A stretch of 64,000 nt of DNA from Phialocephala subalpina (Eukaryota > Ascomycota > Leotiomycetes > Helotiales > Mollisiaceae). Shown here in pieces: positions 22,201 to 34,300 of this stretch. The stretch's first letter is position 1, and each line of letters starts with the position of its first letter. The translations under genes and the position numbers were made by a program. Below the pieces are notes generated by a model that was given only the letters and a program-made list of their open reading frames with translations, made no database searches and was not told the origin of the DNA. The stretch is taken from assembly GCA_900073065.1 (NCBI GenBank), contig FJOG01000008.1:810985-874984 (forward strand), written 5' to 3'.

Positions 22201-23181
22201 TCAACAACTATCCACCCAATCATCCAAGCTCATATTCTTGATCACAGTCGAGAATCCTTCAGCCTCCGTGTTATTGCAGATACTCTGCACAGTCGCCGTG
22301 CTGACTTCCGGCGTCGAATTCGGATACTCAATCCTGAAAACAGGCTTCCCAGCATCAATGAAAGGCCGAAAGTCCTCACACTCGCCATACTGTCCACACT
22401 GCTCATTAACCTCCCACTGCAACATTTCCACCGTCGCATTAACAATCGCCCCCGCATTCTTCAACCCAATACTCATATTAAGCGCATGCGCTTCGATAGT
22501 AAGGAAAGTGAGATAATTGATAGCGGTATCGGTAGTGAGGTCAATACCGGAATCATTGTCGTAGCCATCGACGTTATCAGGGTCGACACCATCGCACCCT
22601 TTGGATGCGGCGAGAGCGAGACGCGAACTCATGATTGAGCGGACGTTGGAGGAGTTTGTGTTGAGCCAGTATTCGCCTGGCCAGCCTTTGAGGGGTTTAG
22701 CGTAATCGTCTTTTGTAAAGTTGGATGAATCGGGGCGAAAATCCTCGTAAGATCCAGCAGAGAAGTAACAGATGACGCTCCGATTCATAGAATGGAGATT
22801 ATCGATGGTAGATTTCGGGTTCGTGAAGAGATCGATGTCGTAGACGGGGACGTCGACGGAGGTGTCGTTCAGTGCATATTGGAGGACGATTTGCCATGGT
22901 GTGCCAGCGGCGGGTTTCCAATAGGTGCCAGCGGTGGTGTTGGTGTTGTTGCCGAGGGGTGGTGAAGGTTCTGAGGAGGCTGATCCGCCACTTCCGTTTC
23001 CTTGTGTGAGGCCGACGCCAAGACCGACTCCTAAGCCGATGGTGATGATTAAAAGAAGGACGCAGATGGAGATCCAGAAGCGTTTTGTTCGTTGGGAAAG
23101 AAAGGATTTTGGCGGTGTTTGGGAGCCATCACCTTGTTTGACGGGGTCGATGTGTTGGGTGGAGATCCAGGAGGGGGACAT
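22201..23181 (-). CDS. ega3: Ega3-like endo-alpha-1,4-galactosaminidase (GH114), type II membrane protein
   Basis: A single exon of 326 residues starts at ATG 23181; the frame continues further upstream but without another ATG. A short cytosolic tail precedes an anchor helix at about 36-59 (WISICVLLLIITIGLGVGLG), a Gly/Ser/Asn linker and a GH114 domain: PWQIVLQYALN, VYDIDLF, VICYFSAGSYEDFRPD, GCDGVDPDNVDGYDN, and WEVNEQCGQYGECEDF. The Asp cluster at 200-205 and Glu260 are the likely catalytic acids, since GH114 uses an Asp and a Glu in these motifs. Characterised Ega3 from A. fumigatus is membrane-anchored and cleaves alpha-1,4-linked galactosamine in deacetylated GAG. There are several N-glycosylation sites, as expected for a domain outside the cell. 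The position between sph3- and agd3-like genes supports the assignment. Confidence 0.93.
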   Translation of the reverse strand: MSPSWISTQHIDPVKQGDGSQTPPKSFLSQRTKRFWISICVLLLIITIGLGVGLGVGLTQGNGSGGSASSEPSPPLGNNTNTTAGTYWKPAAGTPWQIVLQYALNDTSVDVPVYDIDLFTNPKSTIDNLHSMNRSVICYFSAGSYEDFRPDSSNFTKDDYAKPLKGWPGEYWLNTNSSNVRSIMSSRLALAASKGCDGVDPDNVDGYDNDSGIDLTTDTAINYLTFLTIEAHALNMSIGLKNAGAIVNATVEMLQWEVNEQCGQYGECEDFRPFIDAGKPVFRIEYPNSTPEVSTATVQSICNNTEAEGFSTVIKNMSLDDWVDSC

Positions 23182-24213
23182 TTTGAGATCAGCGAGTGTG
23201 GGGCCGTGAATGTTTCGTTTTGGTCGATCTAGGGATTGCGGGGAAATGTTTCTCAGATATGTAGATAAATAACGTCCCGAAGATTCAGGAACTAGCAACT
23301 AGGAAACGTGATTCGTGATGGTGTAGTGTTCGTACATAGTGCCATCAGGCCTGAAAACAAAACATCGTGACCTTAAAAATTTTTCACAACAAATCAGACG
23401 ATGATGCCTTGGAGATTCCTTGGCGGCAAATTGGTACTGCGAGCAAGTACTGTCAGCTTCAGCTTGACAGGCTTGGAAACATCCATCACAAAACCAACAC
23501 GAGAGAGAACGAACATGGAAGAAACAGTTGCTAGTTTGACATCTTGGCCAGAATAGGCACGGAATGGGTTGAAGACTGTACCTAATACCACGCTGCAATA
23601 TCGCGATGCCTGAAACAGATTTCGCTTTTGCAGTGCCGAAGACTTCTATTCAGCCAATTCAGGGACCAAAGTGGCACTGTAAGACGACTCGTGTGATTTG
23701 ATCTTGCATGAGGCTGAGCTGGCAGACTCCGGGGTTAGCTTGGGCTCCCACCCATTGTCATGGTCCGGTCGAGACTGTTCGAGAAGAATGCTTCAGACGC
23801 GGAATGAGACATCGTGCAGAGAATTGGCGCTGATGGAATCGATGGTAAAGAATCTGCCACGGTGCAGATGTGGAGAGCATGAATGCAGGAGTCAGCGCAT
23901 GTGAGGTGTAGATTAGCCGGTAAGAGTCCGCAATGCTTTCTCGGCAAGTCTTGGCCAAGCAATATCGGAAAGAGTTCCGAAGGGTCTGAAAGACCGAAAG
24001 ACGGCATCTTCCCTTTTGGAGCGTCACCGAGGGCAGAAAATGTATTTATCCAAAGTGAATATTGGTACCATTGAAGGATGGCTATTGATTCTGTTACTTT
24101 TGAGGCTTCGAATTTTGAACTCCGTGTCACGTGAATATTACGTGATATGCTACTATGCTTTTGGTCCTGCCTCAACTCCTCCTGACGTGGTATTGACGAA
24201 ATCATGTAGTACT
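23182..24213. other. Region between ega3 start and agd3 end, 1.0 kb
   Basis: Both neighbours are on the - strand, so this holds the ega3 promoter and the agd3 3' region. A frame at 23735-24205 (-) has no recognisable domain. CACGTG occurs at about 24127-24132. Confidence 0.5.
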
Positions 24214-27002
24214 TCAGAGAGGGATCGGCTCACTCAAAGTAAAGGTGACCGGAGATCCCGACATTTTGACCCAAACTGAGAATGCATATCAGCACAGCTG
24301 AGGAGTGCGCGGGGAAGGAATCACTTTGGCACTTACTCGTCAATGGATCTGAACCAAGTTGCTCAGTCGTGAAACCCTTGGTATCCGTGACATTTCCTGG
24401 GACTGTGACCGGGATCAATGCTGTGCAGTTATTCTTCGTGGTTGTGAGAGTGATGCCTGTGATTGTCTGCTTCGTCGGGTTTGTCTTGAAGGCGAGCTGA
24501 GGGGAGCATCCGTCACGAGCCATGCGGGAAGCAAAGCCTGCTGCCATCTGAAAAGTTGTTAGAGAGATATCAGAAACATGAAGCTGATCGTGTTGCATAC
24601 ATCGTCGTGCTTTTGTGAGACGATTGGCCAATCGACGAGTCTGATCATCTCCTGAACAACAGTCTCAACCCATGCTTGAAAAAGTGAGAATTTTGCCGAC
24701 ACTCCATTGATGTCAGTTTCTGGTGCAGTAAGGTAATTCAAATTTGCTTGGTGGAACATGAAAGCATCATGATGAAGACCAAGAAGATGACGGGTGTTCG
24801 TTTGCTTCTCGAGCTCCAGAAGTGTGTACCAATCACCGTCACCAGCTGAAGTGTTGATCCACTCCAGGACGGTACAAGGAGGTAGTTGACACTGGACTGT
24901 ATTAGTATACCGGATCGACAGGGATACATGAGGAGATACTCACGTTGTAATAGATATTCGTAGCCCACCTAGGATTGATTTGTACACCAGCATATCCATT
25001 CTCGGCGACAGTTGAGATCAGCGGCCACATCTCGTTGACCTAGCAGAACGTCAGTCACCAATCAGTCAGAAGAATTAATGGCAACATGCCGAGTTCATCA
25101 AGACAGGTCTCGTGTTGTCACCAACGACATTCACGATCCCATTGTCAAGCCAGGCTCTAAGAGCATCGCCATTATGGAGCCCCGTGATCGCAGGAGGAAT
25201 GATTCCTTTCGGACTGAATCTGTCTGCGGCTGCAATACCGACTTGGGTGAGCCAGACTTGATTCCATGATATCTCTCGGGTGCAGTCGAAATAAGTTGCG
25301 TTGTCCTGATCTTCATGTGTGAAGGTGTGCGAGACATGGGCGAAGGCGTTGAGATTGGCAGGTTCAGCCCACCAGACCTTCAAGGCATCTAAGTTAGTGC
25401 AAGAAGTTGTATATGGGTATGCGGCTGGGCTGGAAGGCCAAAGGCTAGTGCCAGTTCCGATAGGCTTCGCAAATTCAAGAGGCGTGTCAATTTGATCCTA
25501 TCAACCGAGTCAGAAATCCTTGATGAGAGGGTAAAGGCCACAATAAGAACTATCTCCAGCTCCTGGGATATGGAAGAGAAAGTTTGGAGATAGAAGAGCG
25601 TACAGCATATTCGATGGAACCTGGATCACAGGTGTTGCCATCATCTACGTCTTCAGCATCCTGAAGCAAGTCAGCAACTTCCCGACAAAGATTCGAAGAA
25701 GCCTTACCTCAATATTTCCATTTCCATTATGTCCAACCTCAATAAACCAATCACTACCTTCAGGCATTCGAGAGTTGACAGTCGCCATCCACGTGACATG
25801 TTGAGCCAAATCTGCTGGGGTGATCTGGTAGGTTGTGCCGTTGGGACTGTAGATGTCCGACTCAAGGAACATATCATCAACTGGCAATATATCAGATCTA
25901 TGAAGGGATCATGCGACAAGCCACCAACCTTGCGTGTTGAGAGTTGCTCGACGATAGCCGGTATCTTTTACCCGTCAGTTAGAGATCTGAGTCTTGGCGC
26001 TCGGGACATACATAATCCTCTCGTCGCCCAATGGATCCATGCATGTTGTAGGAAGTTGGAAGTCGCGCTCCAATCCGTTGCGAAACTGGTGAAAAATACC
26101 ATCTAAAACTGGTGAGCTTTGCTCTATCTCCCTCGAAAGCACTTACCTGTTGCCGGCCATCAATCTTGTTGGTCACACCTGCTGTGGAAGCTTTTGCGAA
26201 GCCATTTGTTGGCGCAAATTGAGCAAATTCTGTCGCAATGGTGGCATTCGTGATAGATGCAGGATAGTGCCAGAAACCCAACGCGCTGATACCTGCTCCA
26301 GTTTTGAGCCCAGAGGTCGGGGACTCGGCAGTACTGGTGATGTTCACGTATTGCTCCACACCGTCATCACAGCATCCTCCAAGCGATGTGGTCCCGGACG
26401 TCGCTGATGGAAAGACGTCAAGGCGGACCATTCGGACACCGAAGCTGGCTTGGTATTGGTACAAGGTAGCCCACTGCGAAGCATTGAGGGCGCTCTGAAA
26501 TCCGAGAGTTCCGCCATAGTCATAACTGACTTCGGAAAGTACCACGATTACTCCATAATTGGCTGTGGTAGCGGTGCTGTTGAGTACAGGAAGGGCGATA
26601 CCAGCTTGAGGGACGATAACAACTTGATACGGTATCGCGTATGCATTGAGGCCTGAATATGCCGAGTACGCAGATGCGGAATCGCGAGCGAAGATCAAGA
26701 TTGTTGACGAAACGGTATCTGCGGAGACATGAGCAACAGGAGTAGTGATATTGGCGGCAGTTGTAGTGTTGGTGGAGACAGTGAGGCCATTAACTGAACA
26801 AAGTTAGGACATGCTTCCCCAATGGAAACAATAGCTCACTTATCGCAGACTTCGTGGCAACTACTGGCGCAGCTTGACGAACAGCCGTTTGTTGATTTGT
26901 ACCGACGACCTCGGACGCAACTGCTTTGGCTGCAGGAATTGCAATGACATTTGGGAGGAATATCGCCAAGACGCCTACCAAGAAAAGCACTTTGGAAAAC
27001 AT
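24214..27002 (-). CDS. agd3: Agd3-like secreted GAG deacetylase (CE18), 744 aa, 11 exons
   Basis: Exons, leftward: 27002-26840, 26793-26147, 26102-26012, 25964-25929, 25880-25708, 25660-25604, 25497-25090, 25039-24944, 24891-24601, 24547-24337, 24275-24214. They join in phase to 745 codons with stop. A signal peptide (~1-22) is followed by a Ser/Thr/Ala region, a domain with SALGFWHYPASITNATIATE, and the deacetylase domain. TQVDDMF (Asp314-Asp315) and HTFTH (446-450) are the metal-binding motifs 1 and 2 expected of this polysaccharide deacetylase fold. Agd3 of A. fumigatus is secreted and partly deacetylates GAG, giving the cationic polymer that adheres to surfaces. The intron after exon 7 must use a GC donor (GCATGT) to stay in frame. 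The last exons are short and rest on frame closure. The gene is divergent from gtb3. Confidence 0.92.
25040..25089 (-). other. GC-AG intron in agd3-like gene
   Basis: Exon 7 ends ...AAC TCG and the intron begins GCATGT. A GACTGAC branch-like site and the acceptor CTGCTAG follow. The next exon reads VNEMWPLIS. No GT donor in the neighbourhood keeps the frame, so a non-canonical GC donor is inferred. Confidence 0.75.
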
Positions 27003-28351
27003 GTCTGTGATATCGACAAACGAGTGGAAGCCTCAGAGCTGGGGATGACTTGGTGAAACCATGGACTTCTCATGGGGTGTCATACTTTAAACAAAATGAG
27101 GATGGACGAGAGAGGCAGGATGACGACGCCACTTGGTCGAATTCGTACACAGCAATTCAACCACCGCTGTGGTTCCGAACCAAAAAAGACTTAGAGGACT
27201 TTATACGAAGCGAGATGCTCTCTTCGAAGGGACTGCATGAACAGGCGCTTGCGAGCTTACCACGGTCTGCAGGAACGAGGACAGATGACAAGAAGCCTGT
27301 ACGAAAAATTGAACTACATATATTCTTCTTTCCTGGGAGAATGTGTTGCAAAGAACGTAGAGGCTTGTGAGGAAAGTTGGACTTTTTCCCGTGGATGGAT
27401 TCTTGTCAGCCTCGTCTTGGCACAGTTCGAGGCTCATCAATGCATGCTAAAATCTGAAGGGAGACTGGAACCTCGGGACCGATGCCTGGAGGGATATAAT
27501 TGTTGCGAACCGTGGCAAGGTTCGATATTAGCATAGCAATATATTACTCTTTTTGCCGGAAGGTAAAGATGCCAGCGGAGGATGATAAGGTCAACATTTT
27601 GATGCGGAGGAAGAGAGAAAGTGAGCTCGACAGGAGCGTGTATTTAGCCAAGCGTTAGCGCTCACGCTAGCGAGTCACGTGTAGCTATGAATATCATGCT
27701 GGGGTCGCAACTTCCAACCTCATCATTTCGGCCTGCATGGTCAGGACTCACTCAAATGCAACAATCCATCGCGAACCAAAAACTCTGCGAATACCCCGGA
27801 TCTGCAAAGAACGTCTAGAATATTGCCATCAAGCACGACCATCTTCCAGTACCCTCGTTCCGCGATATCATTTCTCCGATCGGTTGCGTCATGCAAGCCT
27901 TGCAGCACTCAATATCGCCGATATTTACCGCTAACCCTCATTGGCCGCTGCCTCGAGGTGGAGCAAACTGCATTCCTGACTCTTCACATCATCTTTTTCA
28001 GAATTAGGGCTCCCGATTTCACAAACCTTTGTGTGCACGTGGCCTCCGAATTCGAAGTCAACGAGAGCAGCGGCGTCTCGGCACGAAAATGTCTCACGGA
28101 GTCTTCTTCCAAACTCCTACTTCCTATGGTTGACAACCGAGGTCTCAGATCTCGGAGACTTCAGTTTGCAGGTTGAGCTCCTGATACGTGTGACTTCAGA
28201 GTGACCGCGAAGTTATCACCGTTCTCTCATGCCGTTGGACATCGAGGAGGCTAGCAAAGAAAGCGATAATCCCCGCCAGGCCCCCATTTTCGGCCACTCT
28301 CCATTCAAACTACCTTCAGTATGATCTTGTTGACGCTCAAATTGAGTGGCA
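27003..28351. promoter_or_regulatory. Divergent promoter region between agd3- and gtb3-like genes
   Basis: These 1.35 kb separate two head-to-head genes of the same presumed pathway. Possible elements: TCGCGAAC at 27769-27776, which fits the APSES/StuA response element WCGCGWNM; an E-box-like CACGTG at 27676-27681; and just before it an imperfect hairpin CGTTAGCG-ctca-CGCTAGCG at 27653-27672. StuA and MedA are known regulators of GAG genes in A. fumigatus. One 8-base match in a region this size is expected by chance, so this is only a candidate. ORFs here have no protein features. Confidence 0.45.
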
Positions 28352-31300
28352 ATGGTATATATAAGTGGCATTCATGCTGAGGACTGGTCTCACCTACACC
28401 AACATTGGTGGCAATTGGTAAGAAGCCTCAATCCTGAATGTAGCTTGTCAGTTGACGAAGAATAGGCTCTTATCGTGTTGTGCTTGGTATCAGGTTTTCT
28501 GGGTTTCGGTGTCATTGTATATGGACTCGGAAAGAAATTCTTTAAGCATTCGGCCTCCAAGGTTGAAGCACAAAAATCCAAATCCGCAATATTCCTTTGC
28601 TGACAGAGGATACAGGATAAGCTCTCACGAGGATTTCAAAAGAAACTATCAGACCATCTCCAGAAATATGCTACTTCAAGCTCCAAGTCAACCACTCGCA
28701 AACGGAGTCACGTCCGACCGACGACTTTGGGAATTTATCTGGGCCCCTTCAGCGCTCCAGTTCACGTTACCCATCTTGAGCTACTTTCCAAATCCGACTT
28801 GATAATTTTGGATCCACAGCAGCCAAATGTCCTCAGTTTTATCCTAGACTTGGAAGAGTACCGGGGTACGCATGCCCACGTCGTTGGCCGGCTTGATCTT
28901 GGACCTGCTCTACATTTCCCTTCAGGACTGAAAATCCCAGAGAAAGACATTTTGGCTTATCTTGACCGAAGTGTGGCTCTGGTCCTCAATCAGTTCAAAG
29001 GTCTCCAAGAAGGCAGCAATGGATTCACCGGCGTCTTGCTTGTGAGTTGGGAGATATTTCCGGAAGATGTATTTTATAAATTGTGTGGAGTGATATCCCA
29101 CACTGGCTTGAACGTGTACTTGGAGATATCCGGGCCCGATTTCTTAAAAGATTCGTCAATCCTCGCTTCAGACGCAGTGGCCGGACTCGTGATCCGCAAT
29201 GGATTAACGCACGCTAACGGAGAGCGACGAGATTGCTTCGAAATGGAATCTTTGCACACGACTATCAAAGCATTTGTCTCGCAAGCATGCCTACGAGACT
29301 TCGCTGTGTTGGTGTGGGAGACTTTTGACGATGATGAAAGTCCTTTAAACTCGGTATTGCAACGCGTCTACGCATGGTGCAATTTCTACAACGCAATCCC
29401 GTGGATTGGTTGCCATAGCGCTCTCGTGGACTCGACTGTAAATCCCATTTTGTGTGAGCCGCTGAAAGCTTTCGCTTGGTTGAAAGACCCGAAAGTCATG
29501 AAGCTCCATGATGCCTGGAAAAGCCAAAAAGTGGTAAGTTCTTCTTTCAGCAAAGAGCCTGACTACACTTTCATTGTGTACTGACTCGCGAATAGATTCA
29601 TTCAACCCATCATTATTCAATCTCTGAACGACTCAGTGACATGTTTCCAACCCTTGAGATGGCCGTAATGGACAGTTCCTGCAAGCACTCGAAAGCAGAT
29701 GTAAAACCTGTGGTTCATTTCATCACACCTTCAAACAACCTGGAATGGTTCTTACCTAGCAAATCAGCAGTGAGAGACGCCATGTCTTTTTCAGAATGGG
29801 GCAAGAGCTACGATGGACTTGGCTGCTTCCCATTAGGGATGGATGTGTCACGTGAAGACTTCGAGGAAATCGTCTTCTCACAGCAAAAGCTACGTAAGCT
29901 CGACTTACTAGATGTCATTAACCCTCAAGAGCTTCGAGAAATGGGTACCTTGCTCGCGAATTTTCTTACCACCAAAAACCCCTCCCAAGTGGCGCAAATC
30001 AACCCTCCATCTGTTCAAGAAGCAATCAGTGATCTTGCAAGCATACTCAAAATTTCACCTGATGATGCATCTGAGGGGATTCGGATATTTATTGGCCTTC
30101 ACTCTGGCTTTCAAAGGAATACAGAAAGGCAATTCTGGGCAGTTTTCTGTGACCATTCTTCCCAAGCAACTATGGATATTTTTATCTCCAAGAACGTTGA
30201 CGATGTTCTGGGAACTGTGCTTCACACATTTCTCTCCTCTCGAGGCTTTAGTCGACGCGAGTGCCTGATTGCCGAGATTTGTTTTGCAACCTGGAACAAC
30301 ACTCTGGTTTCAACTCACGAGATCCCTCCACGACTGGTTCAAGACCTTGACCTTCTCACTCCTAGGGACAACCTTTCATTACTTCAACGGGTATCACTTT
30401 CTGCAGATTGCAAGCGAGATCCACTTCTCCAGGGGATCAGATCTGCCATCACCGAAAGATTGCTGGACAACCCTACTTGGCGCCAATTGCAGAGTATCAA
30501 TTCGATGGATTACCTGAAATGTGATACAACCATAGGAGAGCTGCTTCGAACCAGACTTAGATGGCACTGTCAGGCAAAATATGACCACCCAAGTCTTGGA
30601 CTTGCCATTGCACTTTTCATGGAGATTCAAGGAACTGTCGCAAATGCGTTGAGACACAGGAATCGTGGCGATCTTGAAATGATTATCGATGCGTTGAGTG
30701 GAATGCTTCACTGCTCCTCAACGAGTGTTATTAGCGACATTTTCGCGCTCGCTTTCTTCTGCACAATGAGGAAATTGGCTTTTGAAGAAATCTACCTCGA
30801 GGTCACGGATCGAAACCCATTGTTCAACGATCAAACGGATCAAGCAGCTGCCTTTGCAGAGCTTTTCGCGCTGGGCTCCCGCTGCGGAGCATACTTCGAC
30901 GTCACTCCTAGTCAATTCGGAGAGCTCCTGTCAGCAAAATATCGGGCTCATTACGGCACACACCAGCCGCCGATGTTTCGAGAAACCCAGCAGCCTCTAG
31001 TTTCTGCGTATTCTGAGGCTCAGATTGACATTGACCCCAAATATAGACCGACTGGAATTCCAGCATACAAGCGTTTCACTTTTCTGAGCGTCTTCGCCAT
31101 CCCAGCTCTGATCGATATCCTGTTGTTGACGACTACAGGCCATGGACTTTATCTTAGCGGGACCAACGGCGAGGGTTACTTTTTCATGACGCAACAAGAA
31201 CAGCACAGCGCCACCGTTGCGTTAATGATCTCCCTCCTCCTATCTGGGGCAATTGGCACCTGGATCACGTGCGGCGGGACCTACTATCTTGCTTCAATGG

Positions 31301-34300
31301 CTTTCTCCGCCATGAACTACTTCGTCGTTACTCGCCTCCTCGGCGGCTTTGCTTTCACTTTAATCGTTGGACTCGTCGGCTTTGTTGCATTTGCGGCTAA
31401 TACATCGCCCTACGCAGGTTTGATCTTCTTCCTGTATCTGGTGGTGTTGACTTCGTACCTTTCGCTCCTGGCAGCTCTTGCCAATTATCAATTTACAGGA
31501 TCTGCCTTCCAATCCGGGCGCGCGGTCATCATTACTTGTATACCTATACTCTTCATTTCTCCAGTCGCCACAATTTTCATCCCATACCATGATATCACCA
31601 TCTACTTGGTTGTCCTTTACGGCTTTGTCACCTTGCTGTTGCTTGGGGTCGTGCGGACCGGAGCCAGATGGACGACTTGGTACCAGGAGATTTTCCTTCT
31701 AACTGACTCTGATCTGAGGACGTGGTACATAGGCAAGAAGCGTGCCGAAGGTGTAGTAGGCCTTGAGAATATGTCGGATCCTGCAGTTCTCAAATTGGCA
31801 CGCCAAGTGTTGCTACATGATGTTCTTGCAGAGCAAAAGAAGTTATTCTTTTGGCCGCGTACGAAAGATGCCCTGGTTCGAAAATTGGCTAAATCATTGG
31901 AACCAACTGAATTCTTGTTGGTAAGCTTCATGCTTCCCCCATCGAGACCTTCTGACTCTGGCAGAATTGGTACTCGCGAACTACGGGCAGTCCGAGGCCG
32001 ATAATATTCACATCATCGTGGAACCTCCAGACGAAGGTAGCTCTGTCATCTCTACAGAAGTCCCAGCTTGGGATCCGCTTTCATAATGGCTTCCTGCACT
32101 GGCGTCAAGCAGGTAACGAGGTAATCGAATCGGATTGAATGCGAGACAGCTAAGCTGACACTCAGGTAGATCGGCTGCACGATTTTGTACTTTGTGGTAG
32201 CACTGCTGGACAAATGGATCTCGCTCATCGATGGTGGCGACACCGTAGGATTAGGAAACGCGAATGTGTCCTTGACGATGCCAGTCGGTTTTAGCCTCGC
32301 CTACTACCTGATCGGGGCAGTTCTTCTCGATTATAATGCTCAAGCGCTGCACGAGGCCGCCTCGAACCAGACCCAGGAAGTCACTCATACCGACAAAGAT
32401 ATCGCCCATGCAGCAAAAGTCAAGTCCGATAATCGAAGAACGGTGTATTGGAGAATCCTTGCAAGTAATCTGGTGTGGCACATTTGGGGTCTTCCTGTTA
32501 CGACAGTGCTTCTGTGGATTTTTGACAGCACCAATAGGGATACTGGGGTGATTGTGTACCTCTCCTATGTTCTCGCATATACTGGTCTCTTGTGGTATCA
32601 GTATACCAAAGTGTTCTCGGGCCCTCGCGCTCTGAAACCCCTCCTGGTTGGTGCCGCTGCTGGTCTCATTGTCGGATTTGTACTCGGCCACCAATTCCCG
32701 AGATGGGTGTACTCGGACATTGTGGGACTTGGGACAGCATGTTGGATCTCAGCAATCTTGTCTCTGTGGGTAGGTAGGATCGTGGGCCCCGATGAGGATA
32801 CTCCGAAGACTTTCAAGTCATCGATAGGGACCTTTCGCTCATACTCCGGACCGGGCTCAGATCAATCGTGGTCACAAGCCGAGCTGCGAAGCCTTTACGA
32901 CCAGCTCTCCGACCTTTCCAAGAAAGAGCGACTCAAGGTTGAACCTCAATCCGAATTTGGAAGGCAGGTAAATTCGGTGCTTGCCCAATGCAGAGAAACC
33001 AACCTATCAGAGCTTGCAAAACGCGCCTTCCCCGATATCGAGGCTTTGTTGACTATGAGTACCAAGCATTTTAATGAGAAAGTAGTCATAGCGGAACTTG
33101 TATCTATCGACCATTTCTCCGAACCAGGGCGAACCATGAGAGCTATCAGTTTGGATGGCGAGGATGAATCTGTTCGATTGTTTATTGCATGCGAGGCCAA
33201 GCGCGTCAGCAAGGCTCAAGATCCGATGCAAAGCTTTTACTGGGAGTAAGTTGTTGACGCCATGTTTAAAGAAGATTGCTAATAAATTAACAGTGTGGCT
33301 GAGTTGGTAGTTCAAGTCACAGCAGAGAGACATTTTGGGTATACCACTGAGGATGCCCTCCTCGCCAGGATTCTTTGGCTGAGCAACAAGGGAGCTTGGA
33401 ACTCTGCTTCCGGACCAGACGTTCTCGAACGCCATTTCCGGATTCATACGCTCGCTGACACGTCAGGGCTCACCGAAATTTTGAAAAAACAGCTTCTGCA
33501 GGATTTGTGTCTCGGTATTGACGTTAACATTGAGTATGAGCAGCTTCCCGAAGAAATTCGCCAGCACATCATCAATAGATGCCTAGGATTCTCGGATCGG
33601 CTTTCGCATGAGCAAATTGAAGTCCTCGACGCTAAATTCAATCGCACACTTGGCTTGGACTTCGAGAACTATGTCGCACGACGAAATTTTGCAGCTTTTT
33701 CGGGAGCTCGGATGCTAGAACGCGTCAGGACCTGGGTCGTTGACGAAGCCTCACGAGAATCACTTGAGCGGAATCCCAAGGAGAAGTCACAGATTGTCCT
33801 TGAGCCTCCTTCTCTAGGGTCCACGATCAGATTCGTTGATCTGCTGGCCCAGCCATCGCCTCCCAAATATTCGCTCTACGGTCGAGTCGTGAAATATACG
33901 GGCGCAGTCTACCATTATGCTGGGAAATTTTGCAAGTTCCTTTCCATCGCACTTGTTGCGGATCCTGAGTATCAGAGAGAACTTGATTGTGCATTTCCTA
34001 AGAGCAAGAATCCGACCAACTCCGTCACTCGGGTCGTACTCCTGGCGATTTGGATGTGGGCAAAAGCATTTCAGAGGTGGTTTTTGCCCCTCTTCTTGGT
34101 ACGTCCAGCTAATCCCTCGCTATGCAATCCAACCTTCACAGAAGTAGGACTAATAGTGCCAGTTTCATCGCCGCAAGAGCGTCCTCACGACATGGAAGAA
34201 TATCCACGGAATGGAAGTCTCGATAATGAGGCGACGGATCTTGATTCGAAACCTTGACGGTGTCTCAACAGGCTTCATCCGTCCCATTGGCAACAAAACA

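Noticed and set aside
23182..23298. N-terminal extension of the Ega3-like protein
   Set aside because: The frame is open but begins with TTG. The first ATG at 23181 gives the short cytosolic tail normal for this family.
23735..24205. 156-codon frame on - strand between agd3 and ega3
   Set aside because: No domain, no promoter-like context, and it lies in the expected agd3 3' region.
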